Assembly: GCA_023078555.1 (NCBI GenBank)
Contig: CM041199.1
Coordinates: 10,589,943-10,653,942, forward strand
Reading direction: 5' to 3'
Source: Ulva prolifera
Taxonomy: Eukaryota; Chlorophyta; Ulvophyceae; Ulvales; Ulvaceae
DNA: 64,000 nt
Shown piece after piece: positions 52,310 through 62,269 of this stretch; the stretch's first letter is position 1; each line of letters starts with the position of its first letter. The translations under genes and the position numbers were made by a program. The notes under the pieces are model-generated. The model saw nothing but the letters and a program-made list of their open reading frames with translations, had not been told where the DNA came from and ran no database searches.

Positions 52310-54239
52310 TGAAAAGGTACGTCGACATGAACATTCAAAGATGTTGGGGGGTATGGGATGTCCATCATTCATTGCGTATTTTCTGCAGACACCATGGAGT
52401 GGTGTAATGCAAAAGTGCACACTTTCCACCAACCCATGTGAATGGACTTGGTTGTAGCCACGCAACCCCCCGCGCATCAAAAGGTACGTCCCCATGAACA
52501 TTCAAAGATGTTGGGGGGTATGGGATGTCCATCATCCATTGCGTATTTTCTGCAGACACCATGGAGTGGTGTGGTGCAAAAGTGTACACTTTCCACCAAC
52601 CCATGTGAATGGACTTGGTTGTAGCCACGCAACCCCCTGCGCATCAAAAGGTACATCGCCATCAACATTCCAAGATGTTGGGGGGTATGGGATGTCCATC
52701 ATTCATTGCGTATTTTCTGCAGACACCATGGAGTGGTGTGGTGCAAAAGTGCACACTTTCCACCAACCCATGTGAATGGACTTGGTTGTAGCCACGCAAC
52801 CCCCCGCGCATCAAAAGGTACGTCGCCATGAACATTCCAAGATGTTGGGGGGTATGGGATGATTATCATTCATTGCATATTTGCTGCTGACTCCCAGGAG
52901 TGGCGTGGGGCAAAAGTGCACACTTTTCACCAACCTTGTGAATGGACTTGGCTATAGACAAGCATACCCCCGCGCACCATAGGGAAGTTGCCAGAAACAT
53001 CCTTTGATTCTGAAAGATCTAGGACGTCAAGTATGCATTGCACAGTTGTTGCTAACTCCTAGGAGTGGCGTGGAACAAAAGTGCACACTTTTCACCAACC
53101 ATGTGAATGGACTTGGTTGTAGCCACGCAACCCCCCGCGCAGCAAAAGGTACGTTGCCATCAACATTCAGAGATGTTGGGGGGTATGAGATGTCCATCAT
53201 TCATTGCGTATTTTCTGCAGACACCATGGAGTGGTGTAATGCAAAAGTGCACACTTTCCACCAACCCATGTGAACGGACTTGGTTGCAGCCACGCAACCC
53301 CCCGCACATCAAAGGTACGACTACATGAACATTCCAAGATGTTGGGGGGTATGGGATGTCCATCATTCATTGCGTATTTTCTGCAGACACCATGGAGTGG
53401 TGTAATGCAAAAGTGCACACTTTCCACCAACCCATGTGAACGGACTTGGTTGCAGCCACGCAACCCCCCGCACATCAAAGGTACGACTACATGAACATTC
53501 CAAGATGTTGGGGGGCATGGGATGTCCATCATTCATTGCGTATTTTCTGCAGACACCATGGAGTGGTGTGGTGCAAAAGTGCACACTTTCCACCAACCCA
53601 TGTGAATGGACTTGGTTGTAGCCACGCAACCCCCCGCGCATGAAAAGGTACGTCGACATGAACATTCAAAGATGTTGGGGGGTATGGGATGTCCATCATT
53701 CATTGCGTATTTTCTGCAGACACCATGGAGTGGTGTAATGCAAAAGTGCACACTTTCCACCAACCCATGTGAATGGACTTGGTTGTAGCCACGCAACCCC
53801 CCGCGCATCAAAAGGTACGTCCCCATGAACATTCAAAGATGTTGGGGGGTATGGGATGTCCATCATCCATTGCGTATTTTCTGCAGACACCATGGAGTGG
53901 TGTGGTGCAAAAGTGTACACTTTCCACCAACCCATGTGAATGGACTTGGTTGTAGCCACGCAACCCCCTGCGCATCAAAAGGTACATCGCCATCAACATT
54001 CCAAGATGTTGGGGGGTATGGGATGTCCATCATTCATTGCGTATTTTCTGCAGACACCATGGAGTGGTGTGGTGCAAAAGTGCACACTTTCCACCAACCC
54101 ATGTGAATGGACTTGGTTGTAGCCACGCAACCCCCCGCGCATCAAAAGGTACGTCGCCATGAACATTCCAAGATGTTGGGGGGTATGGGATGATTATCAT
54201 TCATTGCATATTTGCTGCTGACTCCCAGGAGTGGCGTGG
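51730..54239. repeat. 8-mer duplication (period 1,331 bp)
   Basis: 51,730-52,908 matches 53,061-54,239: the 'attcagagatg' unit, two C units, the 'catgaaaagg' unit and the 'accccctgcgc' unit all recur at offset 1,331. It ends where the second copy crosses from B1 into B2 sequence ('gtggaac' at about 54,237). Confidence 0.85.
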
Positions 54240-54450
54240 AACAAAAGTGCACACTTTTCACCAACCATGTGAATGGACTTGGTTGTAGCCACGCAACCCC
54301 CCGCGCAGCAAAAGGTACGTCGCCATCAACATTCCAAGATTTTGGGGGGTATGGGATGTCCATCATTCATTGCGTATTTTCTGCAGACACCATGGCGTGG
54401 TGTGGTGCAAAAGTGCACACTTTCCACCAACCCATGTGAATGGACTTGGT

Positions 54451-54452
54451 TG
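54451..54452. repeat. Left copy of TG target-site duplication
   Basis: The satellite runs '...gacttggtTG' and is then interrupted by CACAGG. The same TG precedes 'tagcc' at the right junction (58,274-58,275). An uninterrupted monomer reads 'ggttgtagcc' with a single TG. Two bases alone are weak evidence; the support comes from the exact reconstruction together with the inverted termini. Confidence 0.6.
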
Positions 54453-54506
54453 CACAGGTCCTACGCCACACTTGCACACCCAGGTGCGCCACTGGACTGG
54501 GTGCGC
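54453..54506 (+). repeat. Left terminal inverted repeat (imperfect)
   Basis: CACAGG at the tip, then ACG and CCA short matches, TGCACACCCA at 54,473-54,482, and TGGGTGCGC at 54,498-54,506. Compared with the reverse complement of the right end, the motif order is the same and the first internal motif is at the identical distance. Intervening bases are diverged, so the pair is old or only the motifs are constrained. Confidence 0.7.
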
Positions 54507-55298
54507 GATCTTGGGGTGAGCCGAATCGTAAGTCCTTGGGAAATGCGAGATTTGATGATCTCAAGGTATCATTGTGCTCTAGAGTCAGTTTAACATACGT
54601 TGGTGGGCTTGGAACCCCTGTGATAGCTAGGGGATGCATCTAATGGCCACCCATCACCTTTTCTGCCCACCTGGTGGGTGCTCCATGTCCAAAGGTGCGC
54701 CGACAGTGGGTGAGCTGGTCTAGCGAAGTCACTGCAACCGGGTCTGCGGCAGGCCTAATCGTGTTGGAATGCAAAATCACAGTACCAGAGTTGCTGTACA
54801 GCTGTTGGAATGTGGAGCTGGGTTCCTGGAGCGTGGGTCACTACGAACAGCTCACCCAAAGGGTGTGCCATGGTTCTGAGTGAGGTGTGCTTTGTGGGAA
54901 CCTGGCCGATGAAAGGCCCATCGCCATGGGGATTCGCAGAGCATGGCATGTTACACCATCTCATCAAGTGGAGGAAGACTGTTCGGCTCAGTCTGCTGGT
55001 TGGATACTGTGTACTATGTGAAGGTTGTGGATGAGCCTGTTCAAGTCAACACTGAGGCGGGCTCAGCACCCGCTGCACATGCCAATGTGAATTTAGTTGG
55101 CTTAAATCAGCTGGGATGTGTCCGTGAATGGTGAATGGAGATTGCACGTGGTGTCCATGCCGTGTGACTGAAGTACGAGCCAACTGCGCCATACACCAGA
55201 TCAGATATCCGTGCATTCACATAAATCTGTCACCATTGAAGAGCATGCTGTAATCCGTGGTCGATTGTCCGCAAGGTCTGTCCTAGCAAAGGCCACAC

Positions 55299-55691
55299 AT
55301 GTATAGAGCCATCGACAGCCCGTTCAATGGTGTTGCAGGCATGCAAAATTCCGTCATGTCATATCCAACGGTCTACACAAAGTGCAGCATCCTTGAATGC
55401 GGCGCATTGCAATGGCGCGCGATGGTGTTCATGCTTTCAGACGTCGCCGAGGTACGAACAACTGTAGATCAGTGCATCGTTGCCACTCCGCCACACATGG
55501 TTGAACATCAGAAGACCCGTGCAGCTGACAGCTATCCCACGTACGCCAGTGCAAGACATGTTATACTGGTGCAATTACATGTCGAAGCGATTGCATGGAC
55601 AGATAACGGCCAGGACACAGCATTCGCGTGTAGTACTTGCGGTAGCGTCGCCTGCAGGCAGCCGGCGCTACGAAACATGATTACTTTCTGA
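55299..55691 (+). other. Longest ATG frame in the island (130 codons), unrecognised
   Basis: An uninterrupted frame from ATG at 55,299 to a stop at 55,691. The translation has seven cysteines, including a CSTCGSVAC stretch near the C-terminus (about residues 112-120), but no domain I recognise, no clear signal peptide or membrane segment, and no DDE-type catalytic pattern. A frame of this length can arise by chance in 3.8 kb of such composition. It might be a fragment of an exon or transposase remnant. I would not call it a gene. Confidence 0.15.
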
Positions 55692-55871
55692 AGTGGATAT
55701 TTACCTTTGGCGCGTTAGGGAGGCTTGTGATGCTGCGTCGATCAGCTCTTGCATGTCGCCGTGTCAGTTGCAGCTCCCCGTTGCAGTATAACTAGGTGAT
55801 CTGCATTCACCGATGGCGTAGATCGTTTCGCAAGTATGTATTACTTTATCCTCCATGGTCTAATATCTTTT

Positions 55872-55982
55872 ATGTCTGTACACTGTGCTGTCACGCAAAT
55901 TTCACGAGCACTCGTTGTTGATCAAGCCCCTCGAGCAGGCCCCGAGCCCGGCGAAGACAAGGGCGAGCTTGTGTTCGCGTGA
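55872..55982 (+). other. Short GC-rich frame ending at a donor-like GTGAGT
   Basis: ATG at 55,872 opens 36 codons ending in TGA at 55,980-55,982. The second half (55,917-55,979) is clearly more GC-rich than its surroundings and encodes an acidic stretch (GPEPGEDKGELVFA). The stop overlaps GTGAGT at 55,979-55,984, a good match to a eukaryotic 5' splice site. It could be a captured exon, but it is too short to identify. Confidence 0.15.
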
Positions 55983-57052
55983 GTGACGTTGATTAGACTC
56001 TTTCTGTTCCATGGATTGTCTTGAAATGGTGCATACCTCGAAGCGTTTGCCTGATGTCAAGAGCTGTGCGTGCGTGCAGGTGCACTTGCTACACCTCTCC
56101 AACTTGAGACACAGATCCGATGTCGACAGTCAATGTGTATTTTTCAACTTCAATCAGAGACCTTTGTTGAGCAGAGGTTCGTTCTGAGACTGTCAAGCTA
56201 GCAATTGACTTTTCGTTGCAGCTTTAGCACAAACGGTCGGTCACATGATTATGATACATTTGCTGTAAATGGTCACAACGCCTGGCTGTTGTAGCTGATG
56301 TCCTGACACGGATGGCTGCCAGCTCTGGACGTCTCAGGAATACTTGCTCATGTAGGTCTACAACCAGCACACAGATTGCAACATACAGAGATTGAGGCAT
56401 CGACAATCAGTACAGCCACAATGAGGACATGCAGCATATATCTGCTGACCGAACTGGCCTGATGGTCCAAATGGTTCGCTGCTGCCCCGATAGCTTGCTG
56501 ATGTGTTCAGTCGATCGATAGACTCATTTCATACTAAGATGCTTTGAATATGAAAAAACTGATCGCATGCAGGATGGCAATGGCCAAAGCTTTGGATACC
56601 TGACAAGACCGATGCAGTAAGCCTAGCATGGCAGGTGTGCATACACTGTCTTGCATCTCTGAATGCCACCTTGCACCTTCATTATTTTCTTTCCGTGAAT
56701 TTTTACCCCGTAGATGCCTTGGTCTGTGCAACAAGGCGTCATATCATCTCTGGTATGCAGGAGCAGACTTGGCGAAGGAGCAGACCTCCACTCGATCAGG
56801 CCACGTTCAATTGTGCAGTGAGCAAGTATATACCAGCTAGTGTCGATTTGATGGTGAATGTTGAGTGTATTTTATGTATGGTAGTAAGCAATTTGAGCAA
56901 GACTGAGCAGTGCATGGTGGGAGCGACTTGAGGTGGTTCAAGGACCACCGTAGATTGGCGCCAGCGATGATAGGAATGTACCAAACACGTATTACAATGC
57001 TGTACCTGATTATGAAGCATCTATTTGATGATTTGCGTGTTCAGGCAATTCA

Positions 57053-57169
57053 GCGCACCCAGCATGCTCACGCATACATGTGTCGCGCACTCGATGGCGC
57101 ACTCTAGTGGGTGAGCCTTGGTTTCACAGGCGCGCAAACGCGAGTGGGTGCGCAGACGCAGAGTGCGCC
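57053..57169. repeat. Internal cluster of terminus-like motifs
   Basis: 57,053-57,082 matches the right-end segment 58,222-58,251 at 25 of 30 positions. It is followed by TGGGTGAGC (57,108-57,116), CACAGG (57,125-57,130) and TGGGTGCGC (57,145-57,153). A perfect 10-bp inverted repeat GGCGCACTCT/AGAGTGCGCC (57,096-57,105 and 57,160-57,169) brackets the CACAGG. It looks like a right end next to a left end, as if two related elements met here, or like an internal enhancer of the terminal binding sites. Confidence 0.6.
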
Positions 57170-58221
57170 AACTAGAAGACGTGCGATATGGCACACAATC
57201 AAGGCTAATTGCCCGCTATCATATTGCATAAGTGATCCTGGGCAAAACTGTGTCCAGCGACATCGAATTGATGAATATCGATCGGTGTGCAGTGGCCCGC
57301 GAATCGTAACGCACGGAGGCTTCCACATTGTCATCGTGCAACTGGTACTATGCACTTATCATATGAAAGAGTACTTGCATTCAGCGAGATTGTGTTGAGC
57401 GGGGCGTTCGCGAGGGCTGCAACCTCACATTCATGCTTGCAGTGCGCTTTGCTTTACTGGCAACGCCACGTAACCAGAAGCTTTTGGCACACCATTTCGC
57501 GGCTGATATAATCAGATCTCACCATCGTGAAAACACTGTGGACATGATCGTGGCTTTGCCACGGATGACAGCAGACAGCTTGGGCATTTTCGCAACAGCA
57601 CGAACACACACGACACCTGGCATGTCCTGATTTGGCTGGAGTCGGCACTCGTATACATACCAAAGAGCTTTCTGTTATTCCTGACGTAGACTTCTCGCGC
57701 GCACGGAACCTATAGTGGATCTCTCCAACATACAGAGCATACGATGGCCGCGCATGTATCTGTCTCACTGCAAGCGAACCAGTCACAGCATGGCATGCAG
57801 CAGCAGACTAACATAACTAGAGTTCACCAATTGGCTTAAGCCATACACTTTAGCCTTTTCCGGCCTTGGATCTGGATTGTACTATCAATTCGTGCTGCGT
57901 TGCCGCGGAGCCATGGCATCACGGAGCGGACACGAGAGAGCCGGATCATGGCAGACCGTGCCGCAAACCAGTCATGTGTACAAACTAAGTAACTAAGAAC
58001 ATTATTGTACGGTCTGTGCACAATGCTATGTCTCCTGCGTGCCATGTCACCGTTCGCTGCGTCGCGTCCGAGCCACTATCATGAAGCCACGGGAGGCCAA
58101 GTGCTCCAGCGATCACCTTCGGAATGCTTCCTTGATCCATTAAATGTACATATCTACTACTGTGGGCCTTCACGAGCCAAATTGAATCTGTTTCAGCACA
58201 TTTAATATTTCAGTGCAGCTT
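57170..58221. other. Right interior of the island, no recognisable gene
   Basis: About 1.05 kb between the internal cluster and the right terminus. Only short frames with no recognisable domains are seen, on both strands. No repeat other than the end motifs and no RNA gene is visible. Confidence 0.5.
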
Positions 58222-58273
58222 GCGCACCCAACATGCTCACCCATGGGTGTGCATGCTGGTCGTCTGCCCTGTG
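58222..58273 (-). repeat. Right terminal inverted repeat (imperfect)
   Basis: In reverse complement it reads CACAGG (from 58,273), TGCACACCCA (58,253-58,244) and TGGGTGCGC (58,230-58,222). An extra copy of the related TGGGTGAGC is at 58,243-58,235 between them. Confidence 0.7.
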
Positions 58274-58275
58274 TG
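58274..58275. repeat. Right copy of TG target-site duplication
   Basis: TG directly after CCTGTG, continuing 'tagccacgc' in the normal satellite phase. It pairs with 54,451-54,452. Confidence 0.6.
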
Positions 58276-59664
58276 TAGCCACGCAACCCCCCGCGCATCA
58301 AAAGGTACGTCGCCATCAACATTCCAAGATGTTGGGGGGTATGGGATGTCCATCATTCATTGCGTATTTTCTGCAGACACCATGGAGTGGTGTGGTGCAA
58401 AAGTGCACATTTTCCACCAACCCATGTGAATGGACTTGGTTGTACCCACGCACCCCCTGCGCATCAAAAGGTACGTCGCCATCAACATTCCAAGATGTTG
58501 GGGGGTATGGGATGTCCATCATTCATTGCGTATTTTCTGCAGACACCATGGAGTGGTGTGGTGCAAAAGTGCACACTTTCCACCAACCCATGTGAATGGA
58601 CTTGGTTGTAGCCACGCAACCCCCCGCGCATCAAAAGGTACGTCCCCATGAACATTCAAAGATGTTGGGGGGTATGGGATGTCCATCATCCATTGCGTAT
58701 TTTCTGCAGACACCATGGAGTGGTGTGGTGCAAAAGTGCACACTTTCCACCAACCCATGTGAATGGACTTGGTTGTAGCCACGCAACCCCCCGCGCATCA
58801 AAAGGTACGTCGCCATGAACATTCCAAGATGTTGGGGGGTATGGGATGATTATCGTTCATTGCATATTTGCTGCTGACTCCCAGGAGTGGCGTGGGGCAA
58901 AAGTGCACACTTTTCACCAACCATGTGAATGGACTTGGTTGTAGCCACGCAACCCCCCGCGCATCAAAAGGTACGTCCCCATGAACATTCAAAGATGTTG
59001 GGGGGTATGGGATGTCCATCATCCATTGCGTATTTTCTGCAGACACCATGGAGTGGTGTGGTGCAAAAGTGCACACTTTCCACCAACCCATGTGAATGGA
59101 CTTGGATGTAGCCACGCAACCCCCCGCGCATCAAAAGGTACGTCCCCATGAACATTCAAAGATGTTGGGGGGTATGGGATGTCCATCATCCATTGCGTAT
59201 TTTCTGCAGACACCATGGAGTGGTGTGGTGCAAAAGTGCACACTTTCCACCAACCCATGTGAATGGACTTGGTTGTAGCCACGCAACCCCCCGCGCATCA
59301 AAAGGTACGTCGCCATGAACATTCCAAGATGTTGGGGGGTATGGGATGATTATCGTTCATTGCATATTTGCTGCTAACTTCCAGGAGTGGCGTGGAACAA
59401 AAGTGCACACTTTTCACCAACCATGTGAATGGACTTGGTTGTAGCCACGCAACCCCCCGCGCATCAAAAGGTACGTCGCCATCAACATTCCAAGATGTTG
59501 GGGGGTATGGGATGTCCATCATTCATTGCGTATTTTCTGCAGACACCATGGAGTGGTGTGGTGCAAAAGTGCACACTTTCCACCAACCCATGTGAATGGA
59601 CTTGGTTGTAGCCACGCAACCCCCCGCGCATCAAAAGGTACGTCCCCATGAACATTCAAAGATG

Positions 59665-61803
59665 TTGGGGGGTATGGGATGTCCATCATCCATTGCGTAT
59701 TTTCTGCAGACACCATGGAGTGGTGTGGTGCAAAAGTGCACACTTTCCACCAACCCATGTGAATGGACTTGGTTGTAGCCACGCAACCCCCCGCGCATCA
59801 AAAGGTACGTCGCCATGAACATTCCAAGATGTTGGGGGGTATGGGATGATTATCGTTCATTGCATATTTGCTGCTGACTCCCAGGAGTGGCGTGGGGCAA
59901 AAGTGCACACTTTTCACCAACCATGTGAATGGACTTGGTTGTAGCCACGCAACCCCCCGCGCATGAAAAGGTACGTCGCCATGAACATTCCAAGATGTTG
60001 GGGGGTATGGGATGATTATCATTCATTGCATATTTGCTGGTGACTCCCAGGAGTGGCGTGGGGCAAAAGTGCACACTTTTCACCAACCATGTGAATGGAC
60101 TTGGCTATAGACAAGCATACCCCCGCGCACCATAGGGAAGTTGCCAGAAACATCCTTTGATTCTGAAAGATCTAGGACGTCAAGTATGCATTTCACAGTT
60201 GTTGCTAACTTCCAGGAGTGGCGTGGAACAAAAGTGCACACTTTTCACCAACCATGTGAATGGACTTGGTTGTAGCCACGCAACCCCCTGCGCAGCAAAA
60301 GGTACGTCGCCATCAACATTCCAAGATGTTGGGGGGTATGGGATGTCCATCATTCATTGCGTATTTTCTGCAGACACCATGGAGTGGTGTAATGCAAAAG
60401 TGCACACTTTCCACCAACCCATGTGAACGGACTTGGTTGCAGCCACGCAACCCCCCGCACATCAAAGGTACGACTACATGAACATTCCAAGATGTTCGGG
60501 GGCATGGGATGTCCATCATTCATTGCGTATTTTCTGCAGACACCATGGAGTGGTGTGGTGCAAAAGTGCACACTTTCCACCAACCCATGTGAATGGACTT
60601 GGTTGTAGCCACGCAACCCCCCGCGCATCAAAAGGTACGTCGACATGAACATTCAAAGATGTTGGGGGGTATGGGATGTCCATCATTCATTGCGTATTTT
60701 CTGCAGACACCATGGCGTGGTGTGGTGCAAAAGTGCACACTTTCCACCAACCCATGTGAATGGACTTGGTTGTAGCCACGCAACCCCCCGCGCATCAAAA
60801 GGTACGTCGCCATGAACATTCAAAGATGTTGGGGGGTATGAGATGTCCATCATTCATTGCGTATTTTCTGCAGACACCATGGAGTGGTGTGGTGCAAAAA
60901 TGCACACTTTCCACCAACCCATGTGAATGGACTTGGTTGTAGCCACGCAACCCCCCGCGCAGCAAAAGGTACGTTGCCATCAACATTCCAAGATGTTGGG
61001 GGGTATGGGATGTCCATCATCCATTGCGTATTTTCTGCAGACACCATGGAGTGGTGTGGTGCAAAAGTGCACACTTTCCACCAACCCATGTGAATGGACT
61101 TGGTTGTAGCCACGCAACCCCCCGCGCATCAAAAGGTACGTCGCCATGAACATTCCAAGATGTTGGGGGGTATGGGATGATTATCGTTCATTGCATATTT
61201 GCTGCTGACTCCCAGGAGTGGCGTGGGGCAAAAGTGCACACTTTTCACCAACCATGTGAATGGACTTGGTTGTAGCCACGCAACCCCCCGCGCATGAAAA
61301 GGTACGTCGCCATGAACATTCCAAGATGTTGGGGGGTATGGGATGATTATCATTCATTGCATATTTGCTGGTGACTCCCAGGAGTGGCGTGGGGCAAAAG
61401 TGCACACTTTTCACCAACCATGTGAATGGACTTGGCTATAGACAAGCATACCCCCGCGCACCATAGGGAAGTTGCCAGAAACATCCTTTGATTCTGAAAG
61501 ATCTAGGACGTCAAGTATGCATTTCACAGTTGTTGCTAACTTCCAGGAGTGGCGTGGAACAAAAGTGCACACTTTTCACCAACCATGTGAATGGACTTGG
61601 TTGTAGCCACGCAACCCCCCGCGCAGCAAAAGGTACGTCGCCATCAACATTCCAAGATGTTGGGGGGTATGGGATGTCCATCATTCATTGCGTATTTTCT
61701 GCAGACACCATGGAGTGGTGTAATGCAAAAGTGCACACTTTCCACCAACCCATGTGAACGGACTTGGTTGCAGCCACGCAACCCCCCGCACATCAAAGGT
61801 ACG
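59665..61803. repeat. 8-mer duplication in the right block (period 1,331 bp)
   Basis: 59,665-60,472 matches 60,996-61,803, including the private variants 'tatcgttcattg', 'gctggtgactccc' and 'catttcacagttg'. The copies part where the C unit reads 'cgactacatg' in the first and 'cgatgacatg' in the second. Confidence 0.82.
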
Positions 61804-61935
61804 ATGACATGAACATTCCAAGATGTTGGGGGGTATGGGATGTCCATCATTCATTGCGTATTTTCTGCAGACACCATGGAGTGGTGTGGTGCAAAAATGC
61901 ACACTTTCCACCAACCCATGTGAATGGACTTGGTT

Positions 61936-62269
61936 GTAGCCACGCAACCCCCCGCGCAGCAAAAGGTACGTTGCCATCAACATTCCAAGATGTTGGGGGG
62001 TTTGGGATGTCCATCATTCATTGCGTATTTTCTGCAGACACCATGGAGTGGTGTGGTGCAAAAGTGCACACTTTCCACCAACCCATGTGAATGGACTTGG
62101 TTGTAGCCACGCAACCCCCCGCGCAGCAAAAGGTACGTTGCCATCAACATTCCAAGATGTTGGGGGGTTTGGGATGTCCATCATTCATTGCGTATTTTCT
62201 GCAGACACCATGGAGTGGTGTGGTGCAAAAGTGCACACTTTCCACCAACCCATGTGAATGGACTTGGTT
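61936..62269. repeat. Fresh single-monomer duplication (2 x 167 bp)
   Basis: Two adjacent A units (61,936-62,102 and 62,103-62,269) both carry 'ggggggtttgggatg', a T for A change seen nowhere else in the window. Their identity indicates a one-monomer slippage or exchange after that mutation arose. Confidence 0.85.

Larger units (their letters stand above)
1..54452. repeat. Main satellite array, ~166-bp monomers, head to tail
   Basis: The same 165-168 bp unit recurs without interruption and in one orientation for 54.4 kb, about 325 copies by length. Start points of the recurring 'gtagccacgc' anchor step by 165, 166 or 167 bp. Each full A unit contains in order: a C6 run, the 'aaaaggtacgt' segment, a G5-6 run, 'ttctgcag', 'ccatgg', and the 'caaaagtgcacacttt' box. 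The period is not a multiple of three and each unit has stops in the longest frames, so no frame runs on and the array is not coding. Monomer types A, B1, B2, C and D are arranged in higher-order repeats listed separately. Monomer length near one nucleosome plus linker and HOR organisation are typical of centromeric or pericentromeric satellites (known for such arrays; placement here is inferred). Confidence 0.98.
23000..54452. repeat. Satellite domain IV, mixed A/C/D units with sparse B2
   Basis: From 23,008 ('gaacgg') and 23,019 ('gcagcc') onward C units appear, then D units from 24,685. B2 units become rare: none between 22,737 and 27,229, and none between 33,212 and 39,865. Long regular HORs are replaced by nested local duplications of different lengths. 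B2 spacings are still whole numbers of monomers (for example 1,330, 1,497, 1,995, 6,653). Confidence 0.9.
54507..57052. other. Left interior of the island, no recognisable gene
   Basis: About 2.5 kb of moderate-GC, apparently unique sequence with stops in all frames. It contains two more copies of the terminal 9-mer (54,707-54,715 and, inverted, 54,850-54,858) and a short palindrome CCCACC-T-GGTGGG at 54,666-54,678. It holds the two small frames listed separately. I see no polyadenylation cluster, microsatellite, tRNA or satellite-derived segment. Confidence 0.6.
54453..58273. mobile_element. 3.82-kb DNA transposon-like insertion in the satellite
   Basis: This is the only non-satellite segment. 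Its ends are inverted: CACAGG at 54,453-54,458 and CCTGTG at 58,268-58,273. Reading inwards, both ends carry TGCACACCCA at +20, and then TGGGTGCGC at +45 (left) and +43 (right). A 2-bp TG flanks both sides, and excision at this point rebuilds a complete monomer in phase. Eight copies of TGGGTG(A/C)GC lie near the ends and in one internal cluster. No transposase domain is recognisable in any frame; the longest ATG frame is 130 codons. CAC...GTG termini with a short target duplication recall the CACTA/Mirage/Chapaev group, but superfamily assignment is inference. Likely a non-autonomous or decayed element. Alternative: a random genomic fragment captured by the array, which would not explain the inverted ends. 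Confidence 0.72.

Noticed and set aside
1..54452. Hundreds of overlapping open frames of 60-155 codons on both strands
   Set aside because: They are the same few peptides repeated with the satellite period, end at the same stop in each monomer ('gttgtag' or 'catgtga'), overlap on both strands, and many begin at TTG or GTG. They are by-products of the tandem repeat.
54709..54772. tRNA-like sequence (A-box-like TGGTCTAGCGA at 54,716 and B-box-like GTTGGAATGC at 54,763)
   Set aside because: The spacing is roughly right, but the D-stem, T-stem and acceptor arms do not pair and the B box has two mismatches at conserved positions. At most a very decayed tRNA-derived relic.
57454..57786. 110-codon minus-strand frame, and 57,111-57,398 plus-strand frame, as genes
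   Set aside because: The first begins at GTG, neither shows a domain, composition change or context, and they lie amid other chance frames in the island.
57125..58273. A second complete element nested in the island
   Set aside because: It would start with CACAGG and share the right end, but the bases before 57,125 (TT) do not match the TG after 58,273, so no target duplication supports it. Kept only as a possibility in the findings.
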